A stretch of 64,000 nt of DNA from Nocardia coubleae NBRC 108252 (GTDB lineage Bacteria > Actinomycetota > Actinomycetes > Mycobacteriales > Mycobacteriaceae), in contig NZ_BDBD01000008.1 in the NCBI RefSeq assembly GCF_001612805.1, positions 179,326-243,325 of the forward strand, read 5' to 3'. Below the pieces are notes generated by a model, which saw only the letters and a list, made by a program, of their open reading frames with translations, searched no databases and was not told the origin of the DNA. The translations under genes were made by a program, and so were the position numbers. Shown piece after piece: positions 19,121-27,414 of this stretch; position 1 is the stretch's first letter; each line of letters opens with the position of its first letter.

Positions 19121-19237
19121 GCCTCCCCGCGACTTCAGGCCGGACTCGAGCGCGGAGAGACCTGCGTTGGCGGCCAGACTCACGTGCTGGGTCACCGGAG
19201 CCCGTGCCCGGGGAGTTACCCATGTGCTTGCGAGATC
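19121..19237 (+). repeat. Dispersed intergenic repeat, copy 1
   Basis: A 117-bp element, direct orientation, starting GCCTCCCCGCGACT and ending in TTACCCATGTGCTTGCGAGATC-like sequence (last 25 bp nearly invariant). The 5' part can form a hairpin: CTCCCCGCG pairs with CGCGGAGAG, 8 of 9 pairs. Weaker similarity to copy 2 extends back to 19101 (AGCTCACCCGCC). The same element occurs inverted at 19342-19456 and direct at 60464-60578. Confidence 0.85.
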
Positions 19238-19341
19238 CCGGCGTTGTGAATTCGGGCCAAGCACCACTCGGTATACCCGCCGACGCCCCCCGCCGTGCCC
19301 GAGTCCGGCCAAAGCCCCGTAGGGGCAGTTCGGCTACGCCT
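19238..19341. other. Spacer between inverted repeat copies
   Basis: About 104 nt with no credible gene. It holds a small hairpin GCCCC-GTA-GGGGC (19314-19326), followed by TTT on the minus strand. Confidence 0.5.
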
Positions 19342-19456
19342 GATCTCGCAAGCACATGGGTAACTCACCGGGAACGGGCTGACCTGCCCACATTTCCTAG
19401 CTTGCCGCGTTCCCAAATCTCCCCGTGCACGAGTCTGGCCAGAGTCGCGGGGAGGC
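19342..19456 (-). repeat. Dispersed intergenic repeat, copy 2 (inverted)
   Basis: A 115-bp element on the minus strand. Its first 26 bases are identical to the copy at 60464 and its last 35 differ from it at two positions. With copy 1 it makes a long inverted repeat, with 23 bp perfect at the inner ends. Similarity to copy 1 continues outward to 19478, right at the -10 box of manB. Confidence 0.85.
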
Positions 19457-19477
19457 GGAGGAGCGAGGCGGGTGAGC

Positions 19478-19483
19478 TAGGCT
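19478..19483 (+). promoter_or_regulatory. Leaderless -10 box of manB
   Basis: TAGGCT, 7 nt before the manB ATG, abutting the outer edge of the inverted repeat copy. No Shine-Dalgarno sequence. Confidence 0.6.
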
Positions 19484-19490
19484 TTGCGGC

Positions 19491-20870
19491 ATGACGACCC
19501 TCGCGCGCTCTGGCGAACTCGTGAACGCCGTGATCAAGGCTTATGACGTCCGCGGGGTGGTGGGCGAGCAGATCGACGCCGGGTTCGTGCGCGATGTGGG
19601 TGCCTCTTTCGCCCGGTTGATGCGTGCCGAAGGCGCCGAGCGCGTCGTCATCGGCCATGACATGCGGGAGTCCTCCCCCGAGCTGGCCGAGGCGTTCGCC
19701 CAGGGCGTGCAGGGGCAGGGCCTGGATGTGGTGCACATCGGGCTCGCCTCCACCGATCAGCTGTACTTCGCTTCCGGCAGGCTCGGCTGTCCGGGCGCCA
19801 TGTTCACCGCCAGCCACAACCCCGCCAAGTACAACGGCATCAAGCTGTGCCGGGCCAACGCGCTGCCGGTGGGTCAGGACAGCGGTCTCGCCACCATCGC
19901 GGCCGAGGTCGTGTCGGGTGTGCCCGCGTACGACGGTGCGACCGGTTCCGCCTCGACCGTCGATCTGCTCGCCGACTACGCGAGCTTCCTGCGCGAACTG
20001 GTGGATCTCGACGAGGTCCGTCCGCTCACCATCGCGGTCGACGCGGGCAACGGCATGGGTGGGCACACCGTCCCCGCCGTGCTCGGAACGCTCGGGCCCG
20101 TCACCATCGTGCCGCTGTACTTCGAGCTCGACGGCTCCTTCCCCAACCACGAGGCCAACCCCCTCGACCCGAAGAACCTTGTCGACCTGCAGGCGCTGGT
20201 GCGCTCGAGCGGCGCCGACATCGGCCTGGCCTTCGATGGTGACGCCGACCGTTGCTTCGTCGTCGACGAACGGGGTGAGCCGGTGTCGCCGTCGGCGATC
20301 ACGGCTTTGGTCGCGCAGCGCGAGCTGGCCAAGGAGCCGGGGGCGACCGTCATCCACAACCTCATCACCTCCCGCGCGGTGCCCGAGCTGGTCGAGGAAC
20401 TCGGTGGCAAGCCGGTGCGCACGCGGGTGGGTCATTCGTTCATCAAGCAGGAGATGGCCGCCACCGGCGCGGTATTCGGTGGCGAGCACTCCGCGCACTA
20501 CTACTTCCGCGACTTCTGGGGTGCCGACTCGGGCATGCTCGCCGCGCTGCACGTGCTCGCCGCACTCGGTGAAGGCGACCGGCCGGTGTCGGAACTGATG
20601 GCCGCCTACGACGTGTACGCGGCCTCGGGCGAGATCAACTCGACCGTCGCCGACGCCGCCGACCGCACCGCCGCCGTGCTCGCGGCCTTCGCCGACCGCA
20701 CCGTGTCGGTGGACCGCCTCGACGGCGTCACCGTCGACCTGGGCGACCACGCCTGGTTCAACCTGCGCGCCTCCAACACCGAACCCCTGCTCCGACTCAA
20801 CGTCGAGGCCGGATCGCAGGCCGAAGTAAACGCACTCGTGACCGAGATCCTGAGCATCGTCCGCGCCTGA
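19491..20870 (+). CDS. manB: Phosphomannomutase/phosphoglucomutase
   Basis: A 459-residue alpha-D-phosphohexomutase that interconverts mannose-6-phosphate and mannose-1-phosphate, feeding GDP-mannose for lipoarabinomannan and glycolipids. The phosphoserine loop is TASHNP with Ser108; the metal-binding loop is FDGDADRCF (about residue 246); the sugar-binding loop is GGEHSAHYYFRD; the C-terminal phosphate-binding loop is RASNTEPLLRLNVE. The ATG start follows a TAGGCT -10 by 7 nt. The last 25 bases of the gene are part of a 44-bp sequence duplicated downstream. The TobH-like gene and manA follow. Confidence 0.95.
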   Translation: MTTLARSGELVNAVIKAYDVRGVVGEQIDAGFVRDVGASFARLMRAEGAERVVIGHDMRESSPELAEAFAQGVQGQGLDVVHIGLASTDQLYFASGRLGCPGAMFTASHNPAKYNGIKLCRANALPVGQDSGLATIAAEVVSGVPAYDGATGSASTVDLLADYASFLRELVDLDEVRPLTIAVDAGNGMGGHTVPAVLGTLGPVTIVPLYFELDGSFPNHEANPLDPKNLVDLQALVRSSGADIGLAFDGDADRCFVVDERGEPVSPSAITALVAQRELAKEPGATVIHNLITSRAVPELVEELGGKPVRTRVGHSFIKQEMAATGAVFGGEHSAHYYFRDFWGADSGMLAALHVLAALGEGDRPVSELMAAYDVYAASGEINSTVADAADRTAAVLAAFADRTVSVDRLDGVTVDLGDHAWFNLRASNTEPLLRLNVEAGSQAEVNALVTEILSIVRA

Positions 20871-20967
20871 CTGGGAACATGGGAACCAGGATGCGGAACC
20901 ACATGATCGGGGACCGGCAGAACGATCCTGAGCATCGTCCGCGCCTGACTGGGAACATGGGAACCAG
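20846..20967 (+). repeat. Tandem duplication of the manB 3' end
   Basis: A 44-bp sequence including the last manB codons and stop (GATCCTGAGCATCGTCC...GGGAACCAG) occurs at 20846-20889 and identically at 20924-20967, 78 nt apart. The 34 nt between are unique. The second copy is non-coding in this context. Confidence 0.9.
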
Positions 20968-21012
20968 ACGGCCGTGGAGCACACAGCGCGATGAGGGGAG
21001 GTGGACTCGGCG

Positions 21013-22233
21013 ATGATCGCTGGAACACCGGTTTTCGACCTCGATGATGCCGCGTCGCTCGAGGCGGCCGACACCGGCGGCTTCTTACGGTCGGCGGCCT
21101 CGGGTGGGGCCCAGGTACGGGCCACCGCCGCCGCGGTCGCCGAGACCTCACTGATCGAACGTCTGTCGCAATTGCGGCCGCGCAGCCTGGTGCTCGTCAC
21201 CGGATCGGGGCGGGCCGCCCGGGCAGCCGGACTGCTGGTCGCCACCCTGGGTGACCGTGCCGGACTGCCGATCGTGCCCGTCACCGCGCTGCCGCCGTGG
21301 GTCGGGCCGCTGGACGTGGTGCTCGTCGCCGGTGACGACGCCGGCGACCCGCGCCTGATCGACGCCGTCGACCGGGCAGTGCGGCGCAGCGCCGAAGTGG
21401 TGATCGCCGCCCCCAACGAGGGCCCGCTGCGGGCGGTCGCCGCCGGTCGCGCGATCGTGCTCGAACCCCGCGTGCCCGTGCTCGACCACAACCGGCTGCT
21501 GCGTTTCCTCGCCGTCGGCATCGCGGTGCTGCGCGGTATCGACGCCCAGCGCAGTGTCCCCGCCACCCCCGATCTGACCGCGCTCGCCGACGTGCTCGAC
21601 GCCGAGGCCCTGCGCGACGGGCCACACAACGAGGTGTTCCACAACCCGGCCAAGACCCTCGCGACCCGCATGCACGGCGTCGGTGTCGTCCTGGCCGGCG
21701 ACTCCCCCGCCGCGGTCGAACTGGCCGGGCACGGCACCGAGGTGCTGTTGCAGTCGGCGGGCAAGCTGGCCTCGGCGGCCGATCTGGCCGACACGGTCGC
21801 GGCCGTCGGCAGGCTCGCCCAGGCGGCCGGTGGCGCCGCGCCCGGTTTCGATCCGCTGTTCCACGACGAGGAACTCGACGGTCCGGCCCCGGTCGACCGG
21901 GTGCGTGTGCTCGCCCTCAGCGTGCACCCCGATCAGGCGGCCGCGCGCCGCAAGCTGGCCGTGTTCGAGGGCGCGGGCGGCGGGCTCGTCGACGCCGATC
22001 TCGTGCACGCCGATGTCGACGTACTCCAGTCCCAGCTCGCCGAACCCGGCTCGGAACCGTCCGCCGAGAGCGCGACCGCCACGTCCGCCGCAGGGGGCGG
22101 ACACGGCAGTGAACTCGTGCAACTGGCGGTGCTCGCACTGCGGCTCGACATGGCCGCGGCCTACCTTCGCCTCGGCTCGCACGGTGCGGCCGCGAGCGAC
22201 CAGGACCGATATCACGACGGGGGACGCTACTAG
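21013..22233 (+). CDS. TobH-like protein, SIS-domain-like (Rv3256c family)
   Basis: A 406-residue conserved protein found between manB and manA in mycolata. It resembles sugar-isomerase (SIS) type folds: SLVLVTGSGRAARAAGLLVATL, then LDVVLVAGDDAGDPRLIDAVDRAVRRSAEVVIAAP. No catalytic residues can be assigned. The family is sometimes called TobH after an antibiotic cluster. The ATG at 21013 has GGGGAGG about 11 nt upstream; the GTG at 21001 lies inside that sequence and is less likely. Its stop overlaps the manA GTG by 1 nt (TAGTG), so a role in mannose-phosphate metabolism is plausible but unproven. Confidence 0.75.
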   Translation: MIAGTPVFDLDDAASLEAADTGGFLRSAASGGAQVRATAAAVAETSLIERLSQLRPRSLVLVTGSGRAARAAGLLVATLGDRAGLPIVPVTALPPWVGPLDVVLVAGDDAGDPRLIDAVDRAVRRSAEVVIAAPNEGPLRAVAAGRAIVLEPRVPVLDHNRLLRFLAVGIAVLRGIDAQRSVPATPDLTALADVLDAEALRDGPHNEVFHNPAKTLATRMHGVGVVLAGDSPAAVELAGHGTEVLLQSAGKLASAADLADTVAAVGRLAQAAGGAAPGFDPLFHDEELDGPAPVDRVRVLALSVHPDQAAARRKLAVFEGAGGGLVDADLVHADVDVLQSQLAEPGSEPSAESATATSAAGGGHGSELVQLAVLALRLDMAAAYLRLGSHGAAASDQDRYHDGGRY

Positions 22234-23453
22234 TGCAGGAACTCGTTGGTGCGCTGCGTTCTTACGCATGGGGATCGCGCACCGCGCTCGCTCGGTTGTG
22301 TGGCAGACCGGTGCCCTCGGCGCATCCGGAAGCCGAACTGTGGTTCGGCGCGCACCCCGCCGACCCCGCGCACGTGAAGTCCAACGGCAGTTCGCGTTCA
22401 CTGCTCGAGGTATTGGCCGCCGATCCGGTGCGCGAATTGGGCCCGGTGGCCGAGGGTTTCGGTCCACGACTGCCGTTCCTGCTGAAGATCCTCGCGGCGG
22501 AGGAACCGCTGTCGCTGCAGGCGCATCCGAGTTCGGCGCAGGCGCTTGCCGGTTTCCAGCGGGAGAACCGTGTCGGTGTGCCGCTCGACTCGCCGCTGCG
22601 CAACTACCGCGACGACAGCCACAAACCCGAACTGGTCGTCGCGCTGGAGCGATTCGAGGCGCTCGCCGGTTTCCGCGACCCGCAGCGCACCGTCGACCTG
22701 CTGCGCGCCCTGAACGTGCCCGGTCTCAGCGTGTACGCCGAACTGCTTGCCGCCCAGCCCGATTCGGCGGGCCTACGCACGCTGTTCACCACCTGGATCA
22801 CCCTGCCGCCCGCCGCCCTCGCCACCCTGCTGCCCACGGTGCTCGAGGGATGCGTGCGGTACCTGTCGGGCACCGGACCACGCGAGTTCACCGCCGAGGT
22901 CCGCACCGCGCTGGAACTGGCCGAGGTGTACCCCGGTGATGCGGGGGTGCTCGCCGCGCTGCTGCTCAACCGGCTCACCCTCGAACCGGGCCAGGGCCTG
23001 TTTCTCGCCGCCGGAAATCTGCACGCCTACCTGCGCGGTGTCGGCGTGGAGATCATGGCCAACTCTGACAATGTGCTGCGCGGCGGGCTCACCCCCAAGC
23101 ATGTCGACGTGCCGGAGTTGCTGCGCGTGCTCGACTTCGAACCGATCGACCTGCCGGTGATCGAACCCGAACCCGGCCCCGACGGCAGCGTCCGCTACCA
23201 GACCCCGGCTCCCGAATTCGCGCTGTGCCGGTTCGATCTGGCGCCCGACGCCGAACCCGTCGCCCTCGCCGACGCCGGACCCGGCATCGTGCTGTGCACG
23301 CACGGCACGATCGAATTGCGTCACGACGGGCGCGAACTCACCTTGGCGCCGGGCAGCGCCGCCTGGATCTCGGCGGCCGACACCGACATCCGCGCGCGCG
23401 CACTCGGCGGTGCCGCGCAGCTGTTCAGCGCCTGCGTGGGCGACGGGAACTAG
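22233..23453 (+). CDS. manA: Mannose-6-phosphate isomerase, class I
   Basis: A 406-residue zinc cupin enzyme interconverting fructose-6-phosphate and mannose-6-phosphate. Metal ligand motifs are QAHPS (Q96, H98) and the Glu in DSHKPELVVAL. Further signatures are GNLHAYLRGVGVEIMANSDNVLRGGLTPKHVDVPELL, which contains the catalytic Arg region. The start is GTG sharing one base with the upstream stop, so translation is coupled to the TobH-like gene. Confidence 0.95.
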   Translation: MQELVGALRSYAWGSRTALARLCGRPVPSAHPEAELWFGAHPADPAHVKSNGSSRSLLEVLAADPVRELGPVAEGFGPRLPFLLKILAAEEPLSLQAHPSSAQALAGFQRENRVGVPLDSPLRNYRDDSHKPELVVALERFEALAGFRDPQRTVDLLRALNVPGLSVYAELLAAQPDSAGLRTLFTTWITLPPAALATLLPTVLEGCVRYLSGTGPREFTAEVRTALELAEVYPGDAGVLAALLLNRLTLEPGQGLFLAAGNLHAYLRGVGVEIMANSDNVLRGGLTPKHVDVPELLRVLDFEPIDLPVIEPEPGPDGSVRYQTPAPEFALCRFDLAPDAEPVALADAGPGIVLCTHGTIELRHDGRELTLAPGSAAWISAADTDIRARALGGAAQLFSACVGDGN

Positions 23454-23484
23454 CGTCGGGGCGAACTTTTCGCGCCACTCCCCT

Positions 23485-23490
23485 TAGGCT
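23485..23490 (+). promoter_or_regulatory. -10 box of the first cation efflux gene
   Basis: TAGGCT, 45 nt upstream of the ATG; unlike the leaderless genes this one also has a Shine-Dalgarno sequence (GGGAGG). Confidence 0.4.
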
Positions 23491-23535
23491 GTTGCGAGCA
23501 AAGCGTGTTCGGCGAAGCGGGAGGACGGGGACAAG

Positions 23536-24456
23536 ATGTCGGCTGGTGGCGGCAAGAAGGCGATCATCGCCGCATTGACGGCCAATGCGGGAATCGCGGT
23601 GGCCAAGTTCATCGGCGCGGCGATCACCGGATCGGCGTCGATGCTGGCCGAGGCGGTGCACTCGGTGGCCGACACCTCCAATCAGGGTCTGCTGCTGTTC
23701 GGTCAGCGTGCCGCGGCGAAGGACGCCGACGAACTGCACCAGTTCGGCTACGGGCGCAACCGGTACTTCTATTCGTTCGTCGTGGCGCTCGTGCTGTTCA
23801 CCCTCGGCTCGGTATACGCGATCTACGAGGGCATCCACAAGATCCAGCACCCCGAGGAACTGAGTCAGCCGATCGTCGCGATCGTCATCCTCGGTATCGC
23901 GATCGGCCTCGAGACATACAGTTTCATGACCGCGGTGCGCGAGTCGCGGCCGCTCAAGGGTGACGCCAGCTGGTGGCGGTTCATCCGCACCTCCCGCAGC
24001 CCGGAGCTGCCCGTGGTGCTGCTCGAGGACACCGGCGCCCTGATCGGTCTGATCCTGGCCTTCGGTGCGGTCGGACTCACCATGATCACCGACGACCCCG
24101 TCTACGACGGCATCGGCACCCTGTGCATCGGCGTGCTCCTCGGCATCATCGCGGTGGTGCTCATCATCGAGATGAAGAGCCTGCTCATCGGCGAGGGCGC
24201 CACCCCCGAACAGGATCGCGCCATCCGCGACAACCTGATCGACGGCGAGAAGATCACCTCCGTCATCCACCTCAAGTCCGAGTACATCGGTCCGGAGGAA
24301 ATGCTCGTCGCCGCGAAGGTCGCCATCGCGCCCGGCCTCGGGATTTCCGATATCGCCGACGCCATCGATGCCGCCGAGACACGCGTTCGCACCGCGGTCC
24401 CGTTCGCCCGCCTGATCTACCTCGAGCCCGACCTGTACCGGCAGTCGGTGTCCTAG
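23536..24456 (+). CDS. Cation diffusion facilitator family transporter, copy 1
   Basis: A 306-residue CDF protein that exports divalent metal (zinc, cobalt, iron or manganese; not distinguishable here) in exchange for protons. Six membrane segments are predicted by eye. The metal-site helix has HSVAD (AEAVHSVADTSNQ, HxxxD), and a second site lies around LLEDTGALIG. The C-terminal cytoplasmic dimerisation domain carries ITSVIHLKSEYIGPEEMLVAAKVAI. A paralogue follows 87 nt downstream. The start has GGGAGG and GGGGA upstream. Confidence 0.9.
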   Translation: MSAGGGKKAIIAALTANAGIAVAKFIGAAITGSASMLAEAVHSVADTSNQGLLLFGQRAAAKDADELHQFGYGRNRYFYSFVVALVLFTLGSVYAIYEGIHKIQHPEELSQPIVAIVILGIAIGLETYSFMTAVRESRPLKGDASWWRFIRTSRSPELPVVLLEDTGALIGLILAFGAVGLTMITDDPVYDGIGTLCIGVLLGIIAVVLIIEMKSLLIGEGATPEQDRAIRDNLIDGEKITSVIHLKSEYIGPEEMLVAAKVAIAPGLGISDIADAIDAAETRVRTAVPFARLIYLEPDLYRQSVS

Positions 24457-24529
24457 CGGCAGCCGGCCCGGCTCTCGGCCCGCCGGCAACATGGCATCGC
24501 GGGTCGCGCGGGTTGGTGGGCGGGGACGG

Positions 24530-24535
24530 TAGCGT
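24530..24535 (+). promoter_or_regulatory. Leaderless -10 box of the second cation efflux gene
   Basis: TAGCGT, 8 nt before the ATG, with no Shine-Dalgarno sequence. Confidence 0.45.
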
Positions 24536-24543
24536 GCCCCGGT

Positions 24544-25491
24544 ATGGCCGCTGAAGGTGGAGACAGCAAGATCGCGATCCTGGCCGCGCTCGGCGCGAAC
24601 GCCGGGATCATGGTCGCGAAGTTCATCGGCGCGTTCATCACGGGCTCGTCGTCCATGCTGGCCGAGGCCGTGCACTCGGTCGCCGACACCGGCAACGAGG
24701 CGCTGCTGCTGGTCGGCCGCAACCGGGCCGAGCAGGCGCCCGACGTACTGCACCCCTTCGGTTACACGCGCAACCGGTACTTCTATTCGTTCGTCGTTGC
24801 GCTTGTGCTGTTCACGATGGGCTGCCTGTTCGCATTGAACGAGGCGGTGCACAAGATCCGGTTCCCACACGAACTGGAGTCACCCGGGGTCGCGATCGTG
24901 ATTCTGCTGGTGTCGATGCTGCTCGAGGGCTTCAGTTTCCGCACCGCGCGCCGGGAATCGGAGCCGTTGAAAGGCAAGCACTCCTGGTGGCATTTCATCC
25001 GCAACAGCCGCAATCCCGAGCTGCCGGTAGTGCTGTTGGAAGACCTGGGCGCACTGGTCGGGTTGATGTTCGCGCTGGCCGGTGTGGGCCTGACGGTGCT
25101 CACCGGCAACGGGGTGTGGGACGGCATCGGCACGCTGCTCATCGGCCTGCTGCTCGGCTTCAACGCCATCGTGCTGATCGTGGAGACCAAGAGCCTGATC
25201 ATCGGTGAGGGCGCCACCGCCGCCGAGGACCGGGCCATCCGCGACGCGCTGCTCGCCGATCCGCGCATCGTGCGGGTGCTTCGCCTGCAGACGCAGTACC
25301 TCGGTCCGGAGGACCTGTTGGTGAACGCCAAGATCGCCATGCAGCCCGAACTCGACATCAGCCGGGTGGGTGCCGCGATCGACGCCGCCGACGCCCGCAT
25401 CCGCGAGGCGGCACCGAGTGTGCGCACGGTCTATCTCGAGCCCGACGTGTTCCGGCCCGAGAAGGCCGGTGCCACCGGCAGTCACCGATAG
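24544..25491 (+). CDS. Cation diffusion facilitator family transporter, copy 2
   Basis: A 315-residue paralogue of the preceding gene, alike over its whole length (shared MLAEAVHSVADT, NRYFYSFVVALVLFT, SPELPVVLLED-type blocks). It keeps the HxxxD and LLEDLGALVG metal-site motifs, so it should be active. The pair reflects an old tandem duplication. It appears to have its own leaderless promoter. Its 3' end overlaps the convergent oxidoreductase gene by 10 nt. Confidence 0.9.
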   Translation: MAAEGGDSKIAILAALGANAGIMVAKFIGAFITGSSSMLAEAVHSVADTGNEALLLVGRNRAEQAPDVLHPFGYTRNRYFYSFVVALVLFTMGCLFALNEAVHKIRFPHELESPGVAIVILLVSMLLEGFSFRTARRESEPLKGKHSWWHFIRNSRNPELPVVLLEDLGALVGLMFALAGVGLTVLTGNGVWDGIGTLLIGLLLGFNAIVLIVETKSLIIGEGATAAEDRAIRDALLADPRIVRVLRLQTQYLGPEDLLVNAKIAMQPELDISRVGAAIDAADARIREAAPSVRTVYLEPDVFRPEKAGATGSHR

Positions 25492-26951
25492 GCGGGTTTC
25501 TCGCCGCGCAACAGGTCGAGCGGGTCGGTGACGATGCCGAACCGGGTGCGCAACATGTGGTGTGTCGCGTGTAGTCCGGACATGCCGTGCACGCCGGGGC
25601 CGGGGGACGTCGACGACGAACACAGGTAGGTGCCGGGAATCGGGGTGGCGTACGGGTTCCAGCGGGCCAGGGGCCGGAACACGGTCTGGCGCAGGGTCAT
25701 CGCGCCCGCGGAGATATCGCCGCCGATGTAGTTGGCGTTGTGGGCGGGCATGAACGCGGCGGGGCGCACGTGCTTGGCGAGGATGAGGTCGCGGAAGCCG
25801 GGAGCGAAGCGTTCCACCTGGGCGATCACGTCCTCGCTGATATCGCGATCGGATCCGTTGGGGACGTGGGCGTAGGTGTAGAAGGTGTGCTTGCCCTCGG
25901 GGGCCCGGGTGCTGTCGACGACGCCGGGCTGAATGGCGAGCACATACGGGCGGTCGGCGAATCGCCCTGCGGCGATCTGCTTTTCGGCCCGCATCGCCTC
26001 GGCTCGGGTACCGATCAGGTGCAGAGTGCCTGCCAGGTCGGCGCCGGGCGCGGTCCACGGCACCGGGCCCGACAGGGCGAAGTCGACCTTGCACGCCGCC
26101 CCGCCGTAGCGAAAACGGCCGAGGCTGTTGCGGTAGCGCTCGGGTAGGCGGTCACCGGCGATGCGCAGCAGTTCGGCGGGTGAGGTGTCGAACAGGACGG
26201 CGCGGGCGGTGGCGAGTTCGGCGAAATCGTCGACGCGATGACCGGTGACCACCTCGCCGCCGAGGCGTTCCAGCTCCGCGATCAGCGCGTCGGGGATGGC
26301 CTGGCTGCCGCCGCGCGGGATCACCCAGCCGCCCGCGTGGGCGAGGGTACCGAGCAGCAGTCCGGCGCCGACGGCGGGAATGGCGCGCGGCTGGGTGATG
26401 GCGTGGGTGGCCACCCCGGTGAGCATGGCGGGGGCCACGTCCTCGTGGAAACGGTTGTTCCACAGCGGTGATGCCTGTTCGAGCACTCGCAGCCCGAATC
26501 GCACACCCGTCGGGACGTTCAGCGGCGGGTGCCGCAGGTCCGACATCGCCAGCTCCACCACCGCGGGCCAGTGTTCGACCAGCGGGGCGAACAGCGAACG
26601 CCACGCCGGACCGTCGCGGCCGAGGTCGGCGACCGTGGATTCCAGATTGCGCCAGGCCAGTCCGGCGACGCCGCCGTCGAGCGGATGCGCGTAGGAGACG
26701 GTGGGGGCGAGTAGTTCCACGCCGTGCGCGGCGAGGTCGAACGCACGGAAGAACGGTGAGGCCAAGGCCATGGGGTGCGCGCCCGCGCACACATCGTGGT
26801 GGAAGCCCGGCAGGGTCAGCTCGGCGGTGCGTGAACCGCCACCCGGCTGCTCCTGTGCCTCGAGCACCCGCACCGAGAGACCGGCGCGCGCGGCGATCAC
26901 CGCCGCGGCGAGCCCGTTCGGCCCCGAACCGACCACTACGACTTCGGCCAT
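25482..26951 (-). CDS. Phytoene-dehydrogenase-like FAD oxidoreductase (CrtI/NAD(P)-binding)
   Basis: A 489-residue flavoprotein. The N-terminal dinucleotide-binding motif is VVVGSGPNGLAAAVIAARAG, followed by an acidic residue in VLEAQ and the GGGSRT loop. The C-terminal signature GMSGLHATHHMLR replaces the classical carotenoid desaturase end. This broad group (COG1233) is abundant in Nocardia and Mycobacterium, mostly with unknown substrates; carotenoid or retinoid-like polyenes are a guess. The ATG at 26951 has GGGA about 10 nt upstream and begins the Rossmann fold. No carotenoid genes lie nearby. Confidence 0.82.
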   Translation of the reverse strand: MAEVVVVGSGPNGLAAAVIAARAGLSVRVLEAQEQPGGGSRTAELTLPGFHHDVCAGAHPMALASPFFRAFDLAAHGVELLAPTVSYAHPLDGGVAGLAWRNLESTVADLGRDGPAWRSLFAPLVEHWPAVVELAMSDLRHPPLNVPTGVRFGLRVLEQASPLWNNRFHEDVAPAMLTGVATHAITQPRAIPAVGAGLLLGTLAHAGGWVIPRGGSQAIPDALIAELERLGGEVVTGHRVDDFAELATARAVLFDTSPAELLRIAGDRLPERYRNSLGRFRYGGAACKVDFALSGPVPWTAPGADLAGTLHLIGTRAEAMRAEKQIAAGRFADRPYVLAIQPGVVDSTRAPEGKHTFYTYAHVPNGSDRDISEDVIAQVERFAPGFRDLILAKHVRPAAFMPAHNANYIGGDISAGAMTLRQTVFRPLARWNPYATPIPGTYLCSSSTSPGPGVHGMSGLHATHHMLRTRFGIVTDPLDLLRGEKPAYR

Positions 26952-27147
26952 CGCCGTCCCTTCGCCGACCGACTTTCTCTCCAACCTACGCGGCGAATCC
27001 GCGCCGGCGGGCGAGTGGCGCGTCACGTCCCTGGGCCGGACCGGGGCCCGTCGGTGTGTCCGGGCCCCGGGTGTGATGCCGCGCACACGGCGATGATTTC
27101 GGAAGTTGCGCGCCGTCTTCACCGGTAACGAGCACGAGGAGAGATTC

Positions 27148-27363
27148 ATGGCAAACGCACCGCACGGCCCCGCGTCCTACTTTCCCACCATCGAGACCAA
27201 ATACGGTCGGCCCGTGGACGAATGGCTGACGATGCTCGCCGCCACCGACGGCTCCCACAGCGTGCTGGTGAACTGGCTGAAGTCCGAGCACGGCCTCGGG
27301 CACGGGCACGCGACCGCGCTGGTGCAGTTCCATCTCAACCCGGGGAAGTGGGCCCGCGCCTGA
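27148..27363 (+). CDS. DUF4287 family protein
   Basis: A 71-residue protein: YFPTIETKYGRPVDEWL, then SHSVLVNWLKSEHGLGHGHATALVQFHL. This is the DUF4287 helical domain, often found alone or fused to DUF5655; function unknown. The ATG has GAGGAGAG about 6 nt upstream. It sits between the oxidoreductase (divergent) and the dicarboxylate carrier (convergent), with a strong terminator after it. Confidence 0.8.
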   Translation: MANAPHGPASYFPTIETKYGRPVDEWLTMLAATDGSHSVLVNWLKSEHGLGHGHATALVQFHLNPGKWARA

Positions 27364-27369
27364 ACACCG

Positions 27370-27414
27370 GAACAGTGGACCGGCCCCGAGCGAGACGGGG
27401 CCGGTCCGCTGTTC
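27370..27414. terminator. Bidirectional terminator between DUF4287 gene and dicarboxylate carrier gene
   Basis: 19-bp arms GAACAGTGGACCGGCCCCG and its near complement (one mismatch) around a 7-nt loop. The right arm ends at the stop codon of the convergent gene. Confidence 0.82.

Noticed and set aside
19121..19456. Insertion sequence or MITE at the inverted repeat pair
   Set aside because: No transposase frame, no terminal inverted repeats within each copy and no target-site duplication was seen; a third single copy exists elsewhere without a partner.
19365..21794. An 809-codon open frame on the - strand across manB
   Set aside because: It is antisense to manB and the TobH-like gene; the translation is Ser/Thr/Arg-rich in one part and His/Gly/Val-rich in the other, with no motif.
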